Positions 48,607-57,198 of a stretch of 64,000 nt of DNA are shown in pieces. Position 1 is the stretch's first letter. The number at the start of each line of letters is the position of its first letter. Source of the DNA: Novosphingopyxis sp965218915 (lineage in GTDB: Bacteria > Pseudomonadota > Alphaproteobacteria > Sphingomonadales > Sphingomonadaceae); contig NZ_OZ244708.1 in NCBI RefSeq assembly GCF_965218915.1, forward strand, positions 2,046,001-2,110,000, read 5' to 3'. Under the pieces are notes generated by a model that did no database searches, had not been told where the DNA came from, and saw nothing but the letters and a program-made list of their open reading frames with translations. The translations under genes were made by a program, and so were the position numbers.

Positions 48607-50409
48607 ATGAAAAATTTCGACAGATCGCGTGCGATCAAGACGTTGAGTTGTGCGTCGGCCGCCGCGTTGACCGCGGCCTTGGCCTTTCCCACCGCCGCGC
48701 AGGCGCAAGCCGAACCGGTGGTCGGCCTATGTTCAGGCGTCAGCCTGCCGCCCTCGGTGGTAACCGGCATTCTCGGCCCGGTGGTGGAAGGCACGGTCGA
48801 TCCGTTGCAGGCCGCTATCAACGGTCTGATCGGACCGGCTCCGCTTCCAGGCTTGCCGGGCCCGCTGCCGCTGGACATCGACGTCGCCGGGCTGCTCGCC
48901 AATGCCGCGGCGGGCGAACCGGTCACCCTCCAGGTGATCGACAGCGACGGCAACCTCGTCGCGCCCACCGACGCTTGCAACGCCAGCGCGGACAGCTTCG
49001 CGCTCGACGCGGAAGGCGGCATCGCCATCGGCGGCAACCGGATCAGCGGTCTGGGCGCGAACGGCAACGGCGCCGTGGCCGCCGATATCGACGCGATCGC
49101 GTTCGGCAACGGCGCGACCGCCGCGCCGGGGGCGACCGCCAGCATTGCGATCGGCAGCGGGGCGGGCGTGACCGCGCCCAACAGCGTGGCGCTGGGCGCC
49201 GGCTCGACGGCGGACCGCGGACCGCAGGCGGGCTATGCCGCGCTCGGGCTGGACGGACCGCAGGATTCGGCGGGCGAGTTCTCGGTCGGCGCGCCCGGCG
49301 CGGCGCGGCAGATCACCAATGTCGCGCCCGGTACCGCCGTCAGCGATGCCGCCACGGTTGGGCAAGTGCAGGGCGTCGCCGACGATCTCGCCGCGCTGGA
49401 CGCGCTGGCCGTGCAATATGACGATGCGAGCCTGGCCAGCATTGCTTTGGGCGGGGCCGACGGCACCACGATCGGCAATGTCGCCGACGGCGCGGTGACC
49501 GCGGACTCCACCGAGGCGGTCAACGGCTCGCAGCTGTTCGACACCAACCAGGCGGTGGCGGGCAACACCGCCGCGATCGCCGGGCTGGACGGGCGCGTGA
49601 CGGCCAATAGCGACGCGATCGACGGACTGGATGGTCGCGTCACCGCCAATACCGGCGCGATCGCCGGTCTCGATGGCCGCGTGACGGCGACCGAAGGCGC
49701 GGTAGCGGCCAACACTGGCGCGATCGACGGGCTGGATGATCGCGTGACGGCGACCGAAGGCGCGCTGGCATCCAATATGGACGCGATCGATGGTCTGGAC
49801 GGACGCGTGACGGCGACCGAGGGCGCGGTGGCGGACAACGGGGCGGCGATCACCGATCTCGACGGCCGCGTGACGTTCAACAGCGCCGAAATCGCCGATC
49901 TGCAGGACCGGGTCGGCGATATCGGGCCGCAGGCGGTGGAATATGTCAGCGACGGCGATCCCACGTTGCCCAGTCCGGTGCGGACCAACAGCACCCGCCT
50001 CGCGGGCGCCACGGACGGTCCGGTCCGGCTCGGCAACGTCGCCGAAGCGGTTCGCTCGACCGATGCGGTGAACCTGGGGCAATTGCAGCGCGGTCTCGAT
50101 TCCAGCCTGTCCGAGGCCAAGCTCTACACCGACACGCGCTTCGCGGAGCTCGATTTCGATCTCGGCGAGCTGCGGGAGGATCTGTCGGCCGGCACCGCCG
50201 GAGCGCTGGCGGTGGCCGGATTGCCGCAGGCGTTCACGCCGGGCAAGGCCATGATCAGCATGGGCGTAGGCCATTATCGCGGCGAATCCGCCGTCGCGCT
50301 CGGCGCTTCCAGCACATTCGGCGAAGGCGACGGCGTGGTGCGCGTCGGTGCCAGCCTCGACACTCGGGGCTATGCGGGCGTGAACGGCGGGATCGGCATC
50401 CAGTTCTGA
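48607..50409 (+). CDS. trimeric autotransporter adhesin
   Basis: 600 aa from MKNFDRSRAI. A signal peptide ends in AQAQA. The passenger contains YadA-head-like repeats (AIAFGNGATAAPGATASIAIG, then NSVALGAGSTAD), a neck segment (VNGSQLFDTNQAV) and a stalk of about seven DGLDGRVTAN-type repeats. The C-terminal about 75 aa form the YadA membrane anchor, ending in GIGIQF. Surface adhesin that trimerises in the outer membrane. Ends just before a terminator. Confidence 0.92.
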   Translation: MKNFDRSRAIKTLSCASAAALTAALAFPTAAQAQAEPVVGLCSGVSLPPSVVTGILGPVVEGTVDPLQAAINGLIGPAPLPGLPGPLPLDIDVAGLLANAAAGEPVTLQVIDSDGNLVAPTDACNASADSFALDAEGGIAIGGNRISGLGANGNGAVAADIDAIAFGNGATAAPGATASIAIGSGAGVTAPNSVALGAGSTADRGPQAGYAALGLDGPQDSAGEFSVGAPGAARQITNVAPGTAVSDAATVGQVQGVADDLAALDALAVQYDDASLASIALGGADGTTIGNVADGAVTADSTEAVNGSQLFDTNQAVAGNTAAIAGLDGRVTANSDAIDGLDGRVTANTGAIAGLDGRVTATEGAVAANTGAIDGLDDRVTATEGALASNMDAIDGLDGRVTATEGAVADNGAAITDLDGRVTFNSAEIADLQDRVGDIGPQAVEYVSDGDPTLPSPVRTNSTRLAGATDGPVRLGNVAEAVRSTDAVNLGQLQRGLDSSLSEAKLYTDTRFAELDFDLGELREDLSAGTAGALAVAGLPQAFTPGKAMISMGVGHYRGESAVALGASSTFGEGDGVVRVGASLDTRGYAGVNGGIGIQF

Positions 50410-50427
50410 ACCGCGCGAGCGTGAAAC

Positions 50428-51042
50428 TTAAACAGGGGGCGGCCGGATGGTCGCCCCCTGTTTTCGTCCAAGGACGCGGCGCAGCCAGCGGCGCAGCGCG
50501 ACCAGCGCCCAGATGGTAAGGCCGAGCAGCAGCAGCGCGATGATCGCCGCCGCCACCGGATTGGCGAACATCAGCAGCAGCAGCCCGCCCGCGGCGATAT
50601 CTTCGCCGGTCGAGACGGCGACGTTGCTGAACGGTTCGGGGCTGACGTTCACCGCGGCGCGGGTGGTGGCCTTGGCGGCATGGCCGGCGAAAGCCGCACC
50701 GCCGCCGGCGAGGAAGGCGACGATCTGCCAGGCGGGGTCGCCCGTATCGACCACGGCCATCGCCAGCAGCGCGCCGCCGAGCGGGCGGACGACGCTGTGC
50801 ACCGCGTCCCAGACGCTGTCGACGAAAGCGACCTTGTCGGCCAGGAATTCGGCGATCGCACCGAGCGCGGCGATGCCGATTACCCAGGGGTTGGCGAGTG
50901 CGGTGAGGAATTCCAGATGGTCGGGCAAGGCGATCCAGCCGGTGCGCATGGCGACCCCCGTGGCGAACACGGTGAGATAGAGCCGCCACCCCGACAGCAG
51001 GCTGACGCTGGCGGCCAGGCTGAGCAGTTCGACGATTCCCAT
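50428..51042 (-). CDS. DUF4126 membrane protein
   Basis: 204 aa with about five to six hydrophobic segments (LLSLAASVSLLSGWRLYLTV, VIGIAALGAIAEFLA, LGGALLAMAVV, LLLLMFANPVAAAIIALLLL). Matches the DUF4126 family of small integral membrane proteins; role unknown. The last codons overlap the bidirectional terminator. Confidence 0.8.
   Translation of the reverse strand: MGIVELLSLAASVSLLSGWRLYLTVFATGVAMRTGWIALPDHLEFLTALANPWVIGIAALGAIAEFLADKVAFVDSVWDAVHSVVRPLGGALLAMAVVDTGDPAWQIVAFLAGGGAAFAGHAAKATTRAAVNVSPEPFSNVAVSTGEDIAAGGLLLLMFANPVAAAIIALLLLGLTIWALVALRRWLRRVLGRKQGATIRPPPV
50430..50464 (+). terminator. Rho-independent terminator after the adhesin gene
   Basis: 12-bp stem aaacagggggcg/cgccccctgttt with a 10-nt loop and a following T-run. 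It also covers the 3' end of the converging DUF4126 gene. Confidence 0.7.
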
Positions 51043-51282
51043 GGGCCGGTCTCCTTTTCCGTCGCTCGGCGATAGACGGTTCGCGCGGCTTTGGCGATGA
51101 CATCGGAGCGCCGATCGGTCGGAATTGGCGTTCCCATTTCATTCCCGTGCTTCGTCATCGCGAGCGCAGGGCGCAATAACGAGAGTAGCAATGTTCACGG
51201 ACCCATCGTAACCAGACGGGGATATCATCCAAGGATGGGCTTCATGGGAAGTCGCCATTCGAGCGGATCGGAGGCGGAAGAT

Positions 51283-52059
51283 ATGCACGGCATGAAGATG
51301 CGCTATCGCCCGATCCTATTGCTGACGATGGCGCTGCTGAGCGGCTGCGATGCCGCGCCGGAACCCGATTCCGCGCCGCGCTCGACCGGACCGGTCGAAA
51401 GGGTGCCGGGCTCTCCCTCCCCGATCGACGATGGTTCGATAGGTGGCGTTAACGCTGCGGAGCCGCGCGCCGAGCCGGTGATTTCAGAGCCGTTTCGCGG
51501 CCGCTGGGCGATGACTCCGGCGGACTGCCGCGCCGGGTCCGCCGAGGAATCGCGGCTGGGGCGGATCATCGTCGGCGCGTCGGAAATCCAGTTCGTCCAC
51601 GCCAGTGGCGAACCGCTGTCGGTCATGCGGCGCGGCGACGCGGCGATCGCGGTGCGCCTGCTGGTCACCCGCAACGAGTCTAGCGTGGAGCGAACCGACC
51701 GGCTGACGATCGATCCCGACGGCACCACGCTGCGCTATCGGCTCGGCGACGAGGATTTGACCTATCATCGTTGCCCGATTGTAGGTCCCGACCCCAGCCG
51801 AGGAGATGAGGGACCTTACCGACCCACCCGTCGATCCGCGCCTCTGCGCGCCTCAGATCCGCCGGTCCCTGGCTTGCCTGTCATGTTTCCGTTTGAACAA
51901 AAAAAGCGATTCTGTGCTTTCCAAACCCTGTCGGATGGAAATTCAAGAACGGCACAGCTCCGCCTTTCTTTGTACGTCATGCCAGCGAAAGCTGGCATCT
52001 CAGGCCTCATGGCGATCCCGCCCGAGACCCCAGCTTTCGCTGGGGTGACGAAAAAATGA
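51283..52059 (+). CDS. lipoprotein with repeat-derived C-terminal tail
   Basis: 258 aa from ATG 51283 (GGAGG 8 nt upstream). Lipobox ALLSGC, linker, and a domain FRGRWAMTPADC to LTYHRCPI related to the lipoprotein at 47172. After that domain the frame runs on for about 80 residues through non-conserved sequence and element A copy 4, ending YVMPAKAGISGLMAIPPET PAFAGVTKK (the repeat translated). The natural stop was probably lost. Function unknown. Confidence 0.7.
   Translation: MHGMKMRYRPILLLTMALLSGCDAAPEPDSAPRSTGPVERVPGSPSPIDDGSIGGVNAAEPRAEPVISEPFRGRWAMTPADCRAGSAEESRLGRIIVGASEIQFVHASGEPLSVMRRGDAAIAVRLLVTRNESSVERTDRLTIDPDGTTLRYRLGDEDLTYHRCPIVGPDPSRGDEGPYRPTRRSAPLRASDPPVPGLPVMFPFEQKKRFCAFQTLSDGNSRTAQLRLSLYVMPAKAGISGLMAIPPETPAFAGVTKK
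51974..52052 (+). repeat. palindromic repeat element A, copy 4
   Basis: Same hairpins as copy 3, and the flanks ggaaattcaagaacggc upstream and atgaaacgggtgtgcaa downstream match those of copy 3. It lies inside the coding frame of the preceding lipoprotein. Confidence 0.85.
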
Positions 52060-52086
52060 AACGGGTGTGCAAAGCACATAATCGCC

Positions 52087-52128
52087 AAAAAAAAAACGCC
52101 GCCCGCCCCATCGATGCGGGCGAGCGGC
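52087..52128 (-). terminator. Rho-independent terminator after the PRC-barrel gene
   Basis: On the minus strand a GC-rich stem (with a short bulge) is followed by about ten Us, just beyond the stop at 52150. Confidence 0.6.
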
Positions 52129-52149
52129 TTTCGGATCGGACTGCGCGTC

Positions 52150-52464
52150 CTACATTTGATAGCGCCAGGATTCCTCGTCATAGCGGCTCGCCGGGACGGT
52201 CGCGCTTCCGGGATGGTAGATCACCCGGTCGTCCGCGATTTCCAGCCGCTCCACGGCGCAACAGCGATCGTCTTCCAGCCGCACCGCGGCAACGCGCTTC
52301 GCTCCCGTGTCCACCAGCAGATGGTCGATCACGCCGATCCGCTCGCCGTTCGGCATGACCAGCGGCCGGCCCCGGATATCCTGCGATTCATGCTCCAATT
52401 TCCAGTCCGTCAGATGATCCAGCTGTTCGAAGCGGTCGTCATGTACGAAAATGTCTTCAGCCAC
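52150..52464 (-). CDS. PRC-barrel domain protein
   Basis: 104 aa with a GTG start at 52464 preceded by AAAGGA 7 nt upstream. DIRGRPLVMPNGERIGVIDH and DRVIYHPG fit the PRC-barrel core: a small beta-barrel that binds partners or RNA/membrane surfaces. Follows the gene at 52497 by 32 nt. Confidence 0.75.
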   Translation of the reverse strand: MAEDIFVHDDRFEQLDHLTDWKLEHESQDIRGRPLVMPNGERIGVIDHLLVDTGAKRVAAVRLEDDRCCAVERLEIADDRVIYHPGSATVPASRYDEESWRYQM

Positions 52465-52496
52465 GCTATTTTCCTTTCGATTTCGATGGTCGTGGA

Positions 52497-53060
52497 TCAG
52501 CTCACCACGTCGACCTTGTTCGCATAGACATAGGCGTCGGTGCCCTGCGGCATCGTGACCTTGACGTCGGCGGGCACGTCGCCCGCGGCGCGCACCATGC
52601 CGTCGAACGTGACCCGCGATCCGGCCTTCACGACGGTCCGCTTCTCCTTCGGCACGTCGGGCGTCTCGTCGAACACCACCAGCGTGCGATTGGCCGGGCT
52701 GTCGCCGATATAAAAGGCCATGTCGCCTTCCAGCGATTCGACCGGCACGCCCTGAAGCGAAACCTGGCGGCCGACCATGCCGGACATCGCGCCGGCGCCC
52801 GCGCCGGTCAGCGTTGCCATCGAGGTAATCGTATCGCCGCTTGCAGTCATCGAACCGTTCGCATCCGTCGGCGTGGTATCGACCATGCGGCTGTCGTCCA
52901 TCGGCTGCTCGGCGACGACGTCGGTATCCGCTACGTCGCCGTCCCGATCGTTGGCATTGGCCACGAACCACCAGATCAGCGCCGCGATCAGCAACGCCAG
53001 GATCAGCCATACCCACCAGGGGATGCCGCCCGATTTCTTTTCTACCGGAATTTCCGCCAT
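52497..53060 (-). CDS. membrane-anchored hypothetical protein
   Basis: 187 aa. One N-terminal membrane helix (WWVWLILALLIAALIWWFVA, residues about 15-34), then an acidic linker and a periplasmic domain with GRQVSLQGVPVESLEGDMAF and DVKVTMPQGTDAYVYANKVD at the end. No named domain recognised. Probably co-transcribed with the PRC-barrel gene. Confidence 0.75.
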   Translation of the reverse strand: MAEIPVEKKSGGIPWWVWLILALLIAALIWWFVANANDRDGDVADTDVVAEQPMDDSRMVDTTPTDANGSMTASGDTITSMATLTGAGAGAMSGMVGRQVSLQGVPVESLEGDMAFYIGDSPANRTLVVFDETPDVPKEKRTVVKAGSRVTFDGMVRAAGDVPADVKVTMPQGTDAYVYANKVDVVS

Positions 53061-53328
53061 GTTCGTTTCTCCTGTGTAACGGTGCTTCCAACCGGGGTTT
53101 GTGGTTTTAGTTCCGTTCGACTGCGTAAAATACCGGTCGCCATGGCAAGCCGACGGTCAAGTAACGGATTTTACTATGGAAATACTGGGACACAAAGCTT
53201 ATTTCTCAATATATATCAGTAGTATAACAAGACTATTTTACTTGGGACAGGAAAGGTTTTTTCGCAGATTAACTCTCAACGGCGGCGGGAACGTCCGTCC
53301 GCGATCATGCCCGGTAAATCCGGAACCC

Positions 53329-53402
53329 AACATATTTAACTCTGTCCTACATACCCCCTTATGTATTATGTGGTCGGTCCACCAGAATAAGGAGGACCAA
53401 TC
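53329..53402 (+). promoter_or_regulatory. conserved leader, copy 2
   Basis: Contains ctctgtcctacata, attatgtggtcggtcc and aaggaggaccaatc immediately before the ATG, paralleling copy 1 at 41267-41340. Likely promoter plus a strong ribosome site. Confidence 0.6.
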
Positions 53403-55391
53403 ATGCACGCTCCCGATCATGTCGAAACGAGCCTTGCCGATGTGCCGCCCGGCGCGGTGCCCGCTCCGGCCGCCAGCCCCGTCGCCGGATCGGCGACATG
53501 CCTTTTGCCCGCCGGGCAGCCGGCCCTAACCCCCATGTCGACAGACGAGCTTTCGCCCCGCAAACGGCGGCTTGACGGCTGGACGCCCTCGTCCAAACGT
53601 CAGTTCCTGGAGGCGCTGGCGCGCTGCGGGAACGTCAGGGACGCGGCGGCCTATGTCTCGATGAGCCGGGAGGGGGCGTATAATCTCAGACGGCGCGACC
53701 CGGCGTTCGCGCTCGCCTGGGAAGGCGCGCTGGTGCAGGCGCGCGAGCTGGCCGAGGACGATCTGCAGCACAAGGCGATCAACGGCACGGCCGATCCGAT
53801 CTATTATCATGGCGAGGCGATCGACACGCGCACCCGCTTCGACGGGCGGCTGCTGCTGGCGCTGCTCGGACGGCTCGACAAGCGCGCGGATACCCCCGCG
53901 GCGGCGCTCGGGGCGGAGCGGTTCGACGATCTGCTCGACCGGATCGAGGCGGGCGCGGACGCCGGCGACCTGCTGGAGACGCCGGCCGCGGCGCTGGCGC
54001 GGGAGGCAGAAGCGGCACGCGCGGACGCGGCGGCGCGCGCGGCCGAAGCGAACGACGAGTGGGACGAGAATCCGCACCTGATCTGGGAATCCGGCGCCGA
54101 ATGGTGGACCGACTATCCCCCGCCCGCCGATTATGACGGTATCGAGGAGGGCGAATGGGGCGACCGCCATTACCGCCGCACGCTGAGCGAGGAGGAAATG
54201 GCGGCGCTCGCCCCCGAAGAGGAGGAGGAGGAGGAGGAGCAAGCGCACCGCGCGCTCGCCGAGGCGCAGCGCCGCGCGGCGTTCGGGCTGGATCGGGAGG
54301 AAATCGAGGAACCATGCTTCCCCCGCGGCGAAAGGATGGAAGATTCTAATGCTCCAATCCCCGAAGATTCGAAGGCTGTCCCTTCGAACCAGGTAAACTC
54401 ATTCCCCGCCGCCCCAGCGCAAGCTGGGGTCTCGGGCGAATCAGCCATAACGCCCGAGATGCCGGCTTTCGCTGGCATGACGAATGAATATCCGGGGAAA
54501 ACCATTCCGGAAGGCGTCCTTGGTTCGAAGGAGACAGATGCCGTAAATCTCGCTCCCGAAAATCTTCCCCTGGACAGTGTGAAGCGTGTGAAGCTGAACC
54601 GTACGAAGCGGCGCGGCGCGGCGCGGCGCTCAGCCATAGGGGACGATCGGGCTGAGCGCGGTCTCGACGAGGAAGTCGGCGAGGATCAGGAGGAGCAGCG
54701 GCAGGTGCCAGCGCTCGGCACGCACGAAGAACAGCGCGATCAGCGCGGCGAGGCCGAGATTGGAGGCGATTTCCACGACCGTCTCGGCCCAGGCCGGGCC
54801 GGGCGCGGCGGCGGGGCCGTCGATCAGCAGCGTGAAGGCGAGGTCGCTGATCACGGCAATGAGGATGACGCTGCCGGTGACGAAGCGGCGATGGGCGCGG
54901 AAATAGGCGTCGTAGTCCGGCCAGGCGGCGGGATCGTCCGGAAACAGCATGGCCGAGACGAGATAATAGTAGCCGACCACGGCGAGCACGCCGATCACGG
55001 TGAGCATGTTGAACGGCAGCGAATCGCGCAGTTCGAACATGTCGAGCCAGAAGCCGGTCTGGTGGGCGAGCACGACGAGCGCGAGCAGCGGGACGAGCCA
55101 GCCGATGCGGGTGGCGCCGGCGACCGGATCGACGCCCGCTTTGGCCCGCGCGCGCAGCTTCAGGAGGCCGGCGAGCCCGCCCAGCACCTCGGCCACGGCC
55201 AGGCCGAGCAGCAGCGTGAAGATGTTGAAGATGATGTCGAACCCGCTCATGTGCCCTCCGTGCGGGATGCGCCCCCGCCGTTCGCGCCCGCCGGGCGCGG
55301 CCGCTTCCCGTCCCGCCGGTCCATGCGACGCGCCGCCGCCAAGCGCAAGAGGGCGGAACCGGCGGGGCGGCCGACCATTTCACTCCCGTAA
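53403..55391 (+). CDS. HTH protein of unknown function with extended C-terminus
   Basis: Open for 662 aa. Residues about 58-98 (WTPSSKRQFLEALARCGNVR, DAAAYVSMSREGAYNL) look like a small-terminase-like helix-turn-helix. An acidic Ala/Glu-rich middle part follows, including a run of Glu (EEEEEEEE region) near 275. Residues about 335-360 are element A copy 5 translated (AGVSGESAITPEMPAFAGMT). PLDSVKRVKLNR ends the part shared with the paralogue. Beyond about 54612 the frame lies antisense to the membrane gene at 54630-55250 and is most likely not natural protein. The real protein probably ends near residue 400. Confidence 0.65.
   Translation: MHAPDHVETSLADVPPGAVPAPAASPVAGSATCLLPAGQPALTPMSTDELSPRKRRLDGWTPSSKRQFLEALARCGNVRDAAAYVSMSREGAYNLRRRDPAFALAWEGALVQARELAEDDLQHKAINGTADPIYYHGEAIDTRTRFDGRLLLALLGRLDKRADTPAAALGAERFDDLLDRIEAGADAGDLLETPAAALAREAEAARADAAARAAEANDEWDENPHLIWESGAEWWTDYPPPADYDGIEEGEWGDRHYRRTLSEEEMAALAPEEEEEEEEQAHRALAEAQRRAAFGLDREEIEEPCFPRGERMEDSNAPIPEDSKAVPSNQVNSFPAAPAQAGVSGESAITPEMPAFAGMTNEYPGKTIPEGVLGSKETDAVNLAPENLPLDSVKRVKLNRTKRRGAARRSAIGDDRAERGLDEEVGEDQEEQRQVPALGTHEEQRDQRGEAEIGGDFHDRLGPGRAGRGGGAVDQQREGEVADHGNEDDAAGDEAAMGAEIGVVVRPGGGIVRKQHGRDEIIVADHGEHADHGEHVERQRIAQFEHVEPEAGLVGEHDEREQRDEPADAGGAGDRIDARFGPRAQLQEAGEPAQHLGHGQAEQQREDVEDDVEPAHVPSVRDAPPPFAPAGRGRFPSRRSMRRAAAKRKRAEPAGRPTISLP
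54407..54484 (-). repeat. palindromic repeat element A, copy 5
   Basis: Inverted copy (ccccagcgcaagctgggg, tgccggctttcgctggca) within the coding frame of the HTH gene. Confidence 0.8.
54630..55250 (-). CDS. integral membrane protein
   Basis: 206 aa with about six transmembrane segments (IIFNIFTLLLGLAVAEVLGG, IGWLVPLLALVVLAHQ, FNMLTVIGVLAVVGYYYLV, SVILIAVISDLAFTLLI, LGLAALIALFFV, LPLLLLILADFLVE). No family recognised. The strong hydrophobic pattern supports it over the antisense extension of the HTH gene. Confidence 0.75.
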   Translation of the reverse strand: MSGFDIIFNIFTLLLGLAVAEVLGGLAGLLKLRARAKAGVDPVAGATRIGWLVPLLALVVLAHQTGFWLDMFELRDSLPFNMLTVIGVLAVVGYYYLVSAMLFPDDPAAWPDYDAYFRAHRRFVTGSVILIAVISDLAFTLLIDGPAAAPGPAWAETVVEIASNLGLAALIALFFVRAERWHLPLLLLILADFLVETALSPIVPYG

Positions 55392-55432
55392 CCACCGGCG
55401 TTTGCGGCCGGTCGGGATCAGGAGATAACGGC

Positions 55433-55891
55433 ATGTCACAGATCACAGGCGGAGCGCCAACCCTCAAAGGAGCGTTCGCTCTCGGCATCATCGGCACGGC
55501 GACCGCCTTGGCGGGATGTGCCACGCTCGCCGGCACCGTCGGCGAGAGCTACACCACCGCGCTGGTCGGCCAGCAGGAGGTGCCCGGCCCCGGCGATCCG
55601 GACGGCACCGGCACCGCCAAGATCACCGCCGACGCGACCACCAACCAGGTCTGTTACGATCTCACCGTGCAGAATATCAGCCGCCCGAACGCCGCCCACA
55701 TCCACAAGGGCGCGCGCGGCGTGGACGGACCGGTGGTGGTGCCGCTGGAGGCGCCGGTGAACGGCGCGATCAGCAAGTGCCTGGGCGTCGACAAGGCGGT
55801 CGCCGCGGCGATCATCGCCGATCCCTCGGGCTTCTACGTCAACGTGCACACGGCCGACTATCCCAAGGGCGCCGTGCGCGGGCAGCTGTAG
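55433..55891 (+). CDS. CHRD domain lipoprotein
   Basis: 152 aa. An N-terminal lipobox-like TALAGCAT at about residue 30 follows a helix (FALGIIGTATALAG). The rest is a CHRD domain (ALVGQQEVPGPGDPDGTGTA, AHIHKGARGVDGPVVVPLEA, NVHTADYPKGAVRGQL), an immunoglobulin-like fold of extracytoplasmic proteins. Confidence 0.85.
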   Translation: MSQITGGAPTLKGAFALGIIGTATALAGCATLAGTVGESYTTALVGQQEVPGPGDPDGTGTAKITADATTNQVCYDLTVQNISRPNAAHIHKGARGVDGPVVVPLEAPVNGAISKCLGVDKAVAAAIIADPSGFYVNVHTADYPKGAVRGQL

Positions 55892-55904
55892 CCAAGAGCC
55901 CTTC

Positions 55905-56165
55905 TCCCGCCGGGGCGGGAGAAGACGACTTCCCTCTCCCGCCTGCGGGAGAGGAGCGAGACTTGGGAGCTTGCTCCCTAGTCGCAGCGGTGAGGGCACC
56001 CCGCAAAGTATCACTTTGTGGGGATCCCGGTGAGGGCTGCCGTTGCAGCGCTGCGCCGTCGATGGCGCTTCGCGCCACCCACCCTCATCCAACTTCGCCT
56101 AGCCGGTCCTTCGACAAGCTCAGGACTGGCAAGGCTGCGTATCCTTCTCCCGCCCGGGCGGGAGA
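55905..56165. repeat. intergenic palindrome cluster
   Basis: Several stems of the type cttctcccgccggggcgggagaag and ctcccgcctgcgggagagg, plus cgcccgggcgggagaaggtg. These are the same kind as in uvrA, between the CHRD gene and the methyltransferase gene. Confidence 0.6.
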
Positions 56166-56180
56166 AGGTGAAAGGAAGAC

Positions 56181-56930
56181 ATGACGCCCCCGATGACCGA
56201 CAACGCCCCGCCCCGCCCCGCCGCCCCCGCCATCGTGCTGGTCCGCCCGCAGCTGGGCGAGAACATCGGCAAGGCGGCGCGCGCGATGCTCAACTTCGGG
56301 CTCACCGACCTCAGGCTGGTGGCGCCGCGCGACGGCTGGCCCAATCCCTCGGCCGGGCCGGCGGCGAGCGGCGCGGACCTGGTGCTGGAGCGCGCGCGGC
56401 TGTTCGATACGGTGGCCGAGGCGGTGGCCGACCGCGCGCATGTCTACGCCACCACGGTGCGGCGGCGCGGCGTCACCAAGCCGGTGCTGACGCCGGAGGA
56501 GGCGGCGCGCGCGTGGGGGCGCGAGGCGGGCGGGACGGCGATCCTGTTCGGACCCGAGCGATCGGGGCTGGGCACCGAGGATCTGGCCCTCGCCCGCACG
56601 ATCGTGACCGTGCCGGTCAACCCCGCGTTCGGCTCGCTCAACCTGGCCCAGGCGGTGATCCTGACGGCTTACGAGTGGTCCCGGCACGACGCCGCGCTGG
56701 CCCAGCCGACCCGGGTGGAGGACGCGCCGCCCGCCCCCCAGGAGGAGCTGGACGGGATGATCGCGCAGCTCGACGCGATGCTGGACGCGCGCGGCTATTT
56801 CGAACCGCCGGACCGCGCGCCCCGGACCCGGTTGATGCTGCGCACGCTGCTCACCCAGCCCGCGTGGAACAGCGGTCAGGTCCGCACCATGCGCGGCGTG
56901 CTGAGCCGGCTGGAGCGGGAAAAGCGGTGA
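56181..56930 (+). CDS. TrmJ/TrmH-family RNA methyltransferase
   Basis: 249 aa. SPOUT methyltransferase features: IVLVRPQLGENIGKAARAML near the start, LFGPERSGLGTEDLALA in the middle, and the trefoil-knot end NPAFGSLNLAQAVILTAYEW. The C-terminal helical part matches TrmJ, which 2'-O-methylates position 32 of tRNAs. Assignment to TrmJ over other members is likely but not certain. Confidence 0.87.
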   Translation: MTPPMTDNAPPRPAAPAIVLVRPQLGENIGKAARAMLNFGLTDLRLVAPRDGWPNPSAGPAASGADLVLERARLFDTVAEAVADRAHVYATTVRRRGVTKPVLTPEEAARAWGREAGGTAILFGPERSGLGTEDLALARTIVTVPVNPAFGSLNLAQAVILTAYEWSRHDAALAQPTRVEDAPPAPQEELDGMIAQLDAMLDARGYFEPPDRAPRTRLMLRTLLTQPAWNSGQVRTMRGVLSRLEREKR

Positions 56931-57014
56931 TGCTCGTGAGCTGCTGTCTGCCGCAAGCCCATAGTGCCGAGCCCGTCGAACAAGTCGGTATCGATTGCTA
57001 CCCGCCCGCATCGT

Positions 57015-57117
57015 TCGTCATGCCAGCGAAAGCTTTGTACGTCATGCCAGCGAAAGCTGGCATCTCAAGCCTCATGGCGATCCCGCCCGAGACCCCAGCT
57101 TTCGCTGGGGTGACGAA
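57015..57117 (+). repeat. palindromic repeat element A, copy 6
   Basis: Contains a partial first arm (tgccagcgaaagctttgtac) followed by a complete twin-hairpin unit; the downstream flank atgaaacgggtttgcaaggt matches copies 3 and 4. A further half hairpin (ttcgctggggtgacgagc) lies at 57151-57168. Confidence 0.85.
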
Positions 57118-57198
57118 CAAATGAAACGGGTTTGCAAGGTACATAATCGCCTTCGCTGGGGTGACGAGCAACAGCGCTTCTTGTCTACGGGAGGTTGC

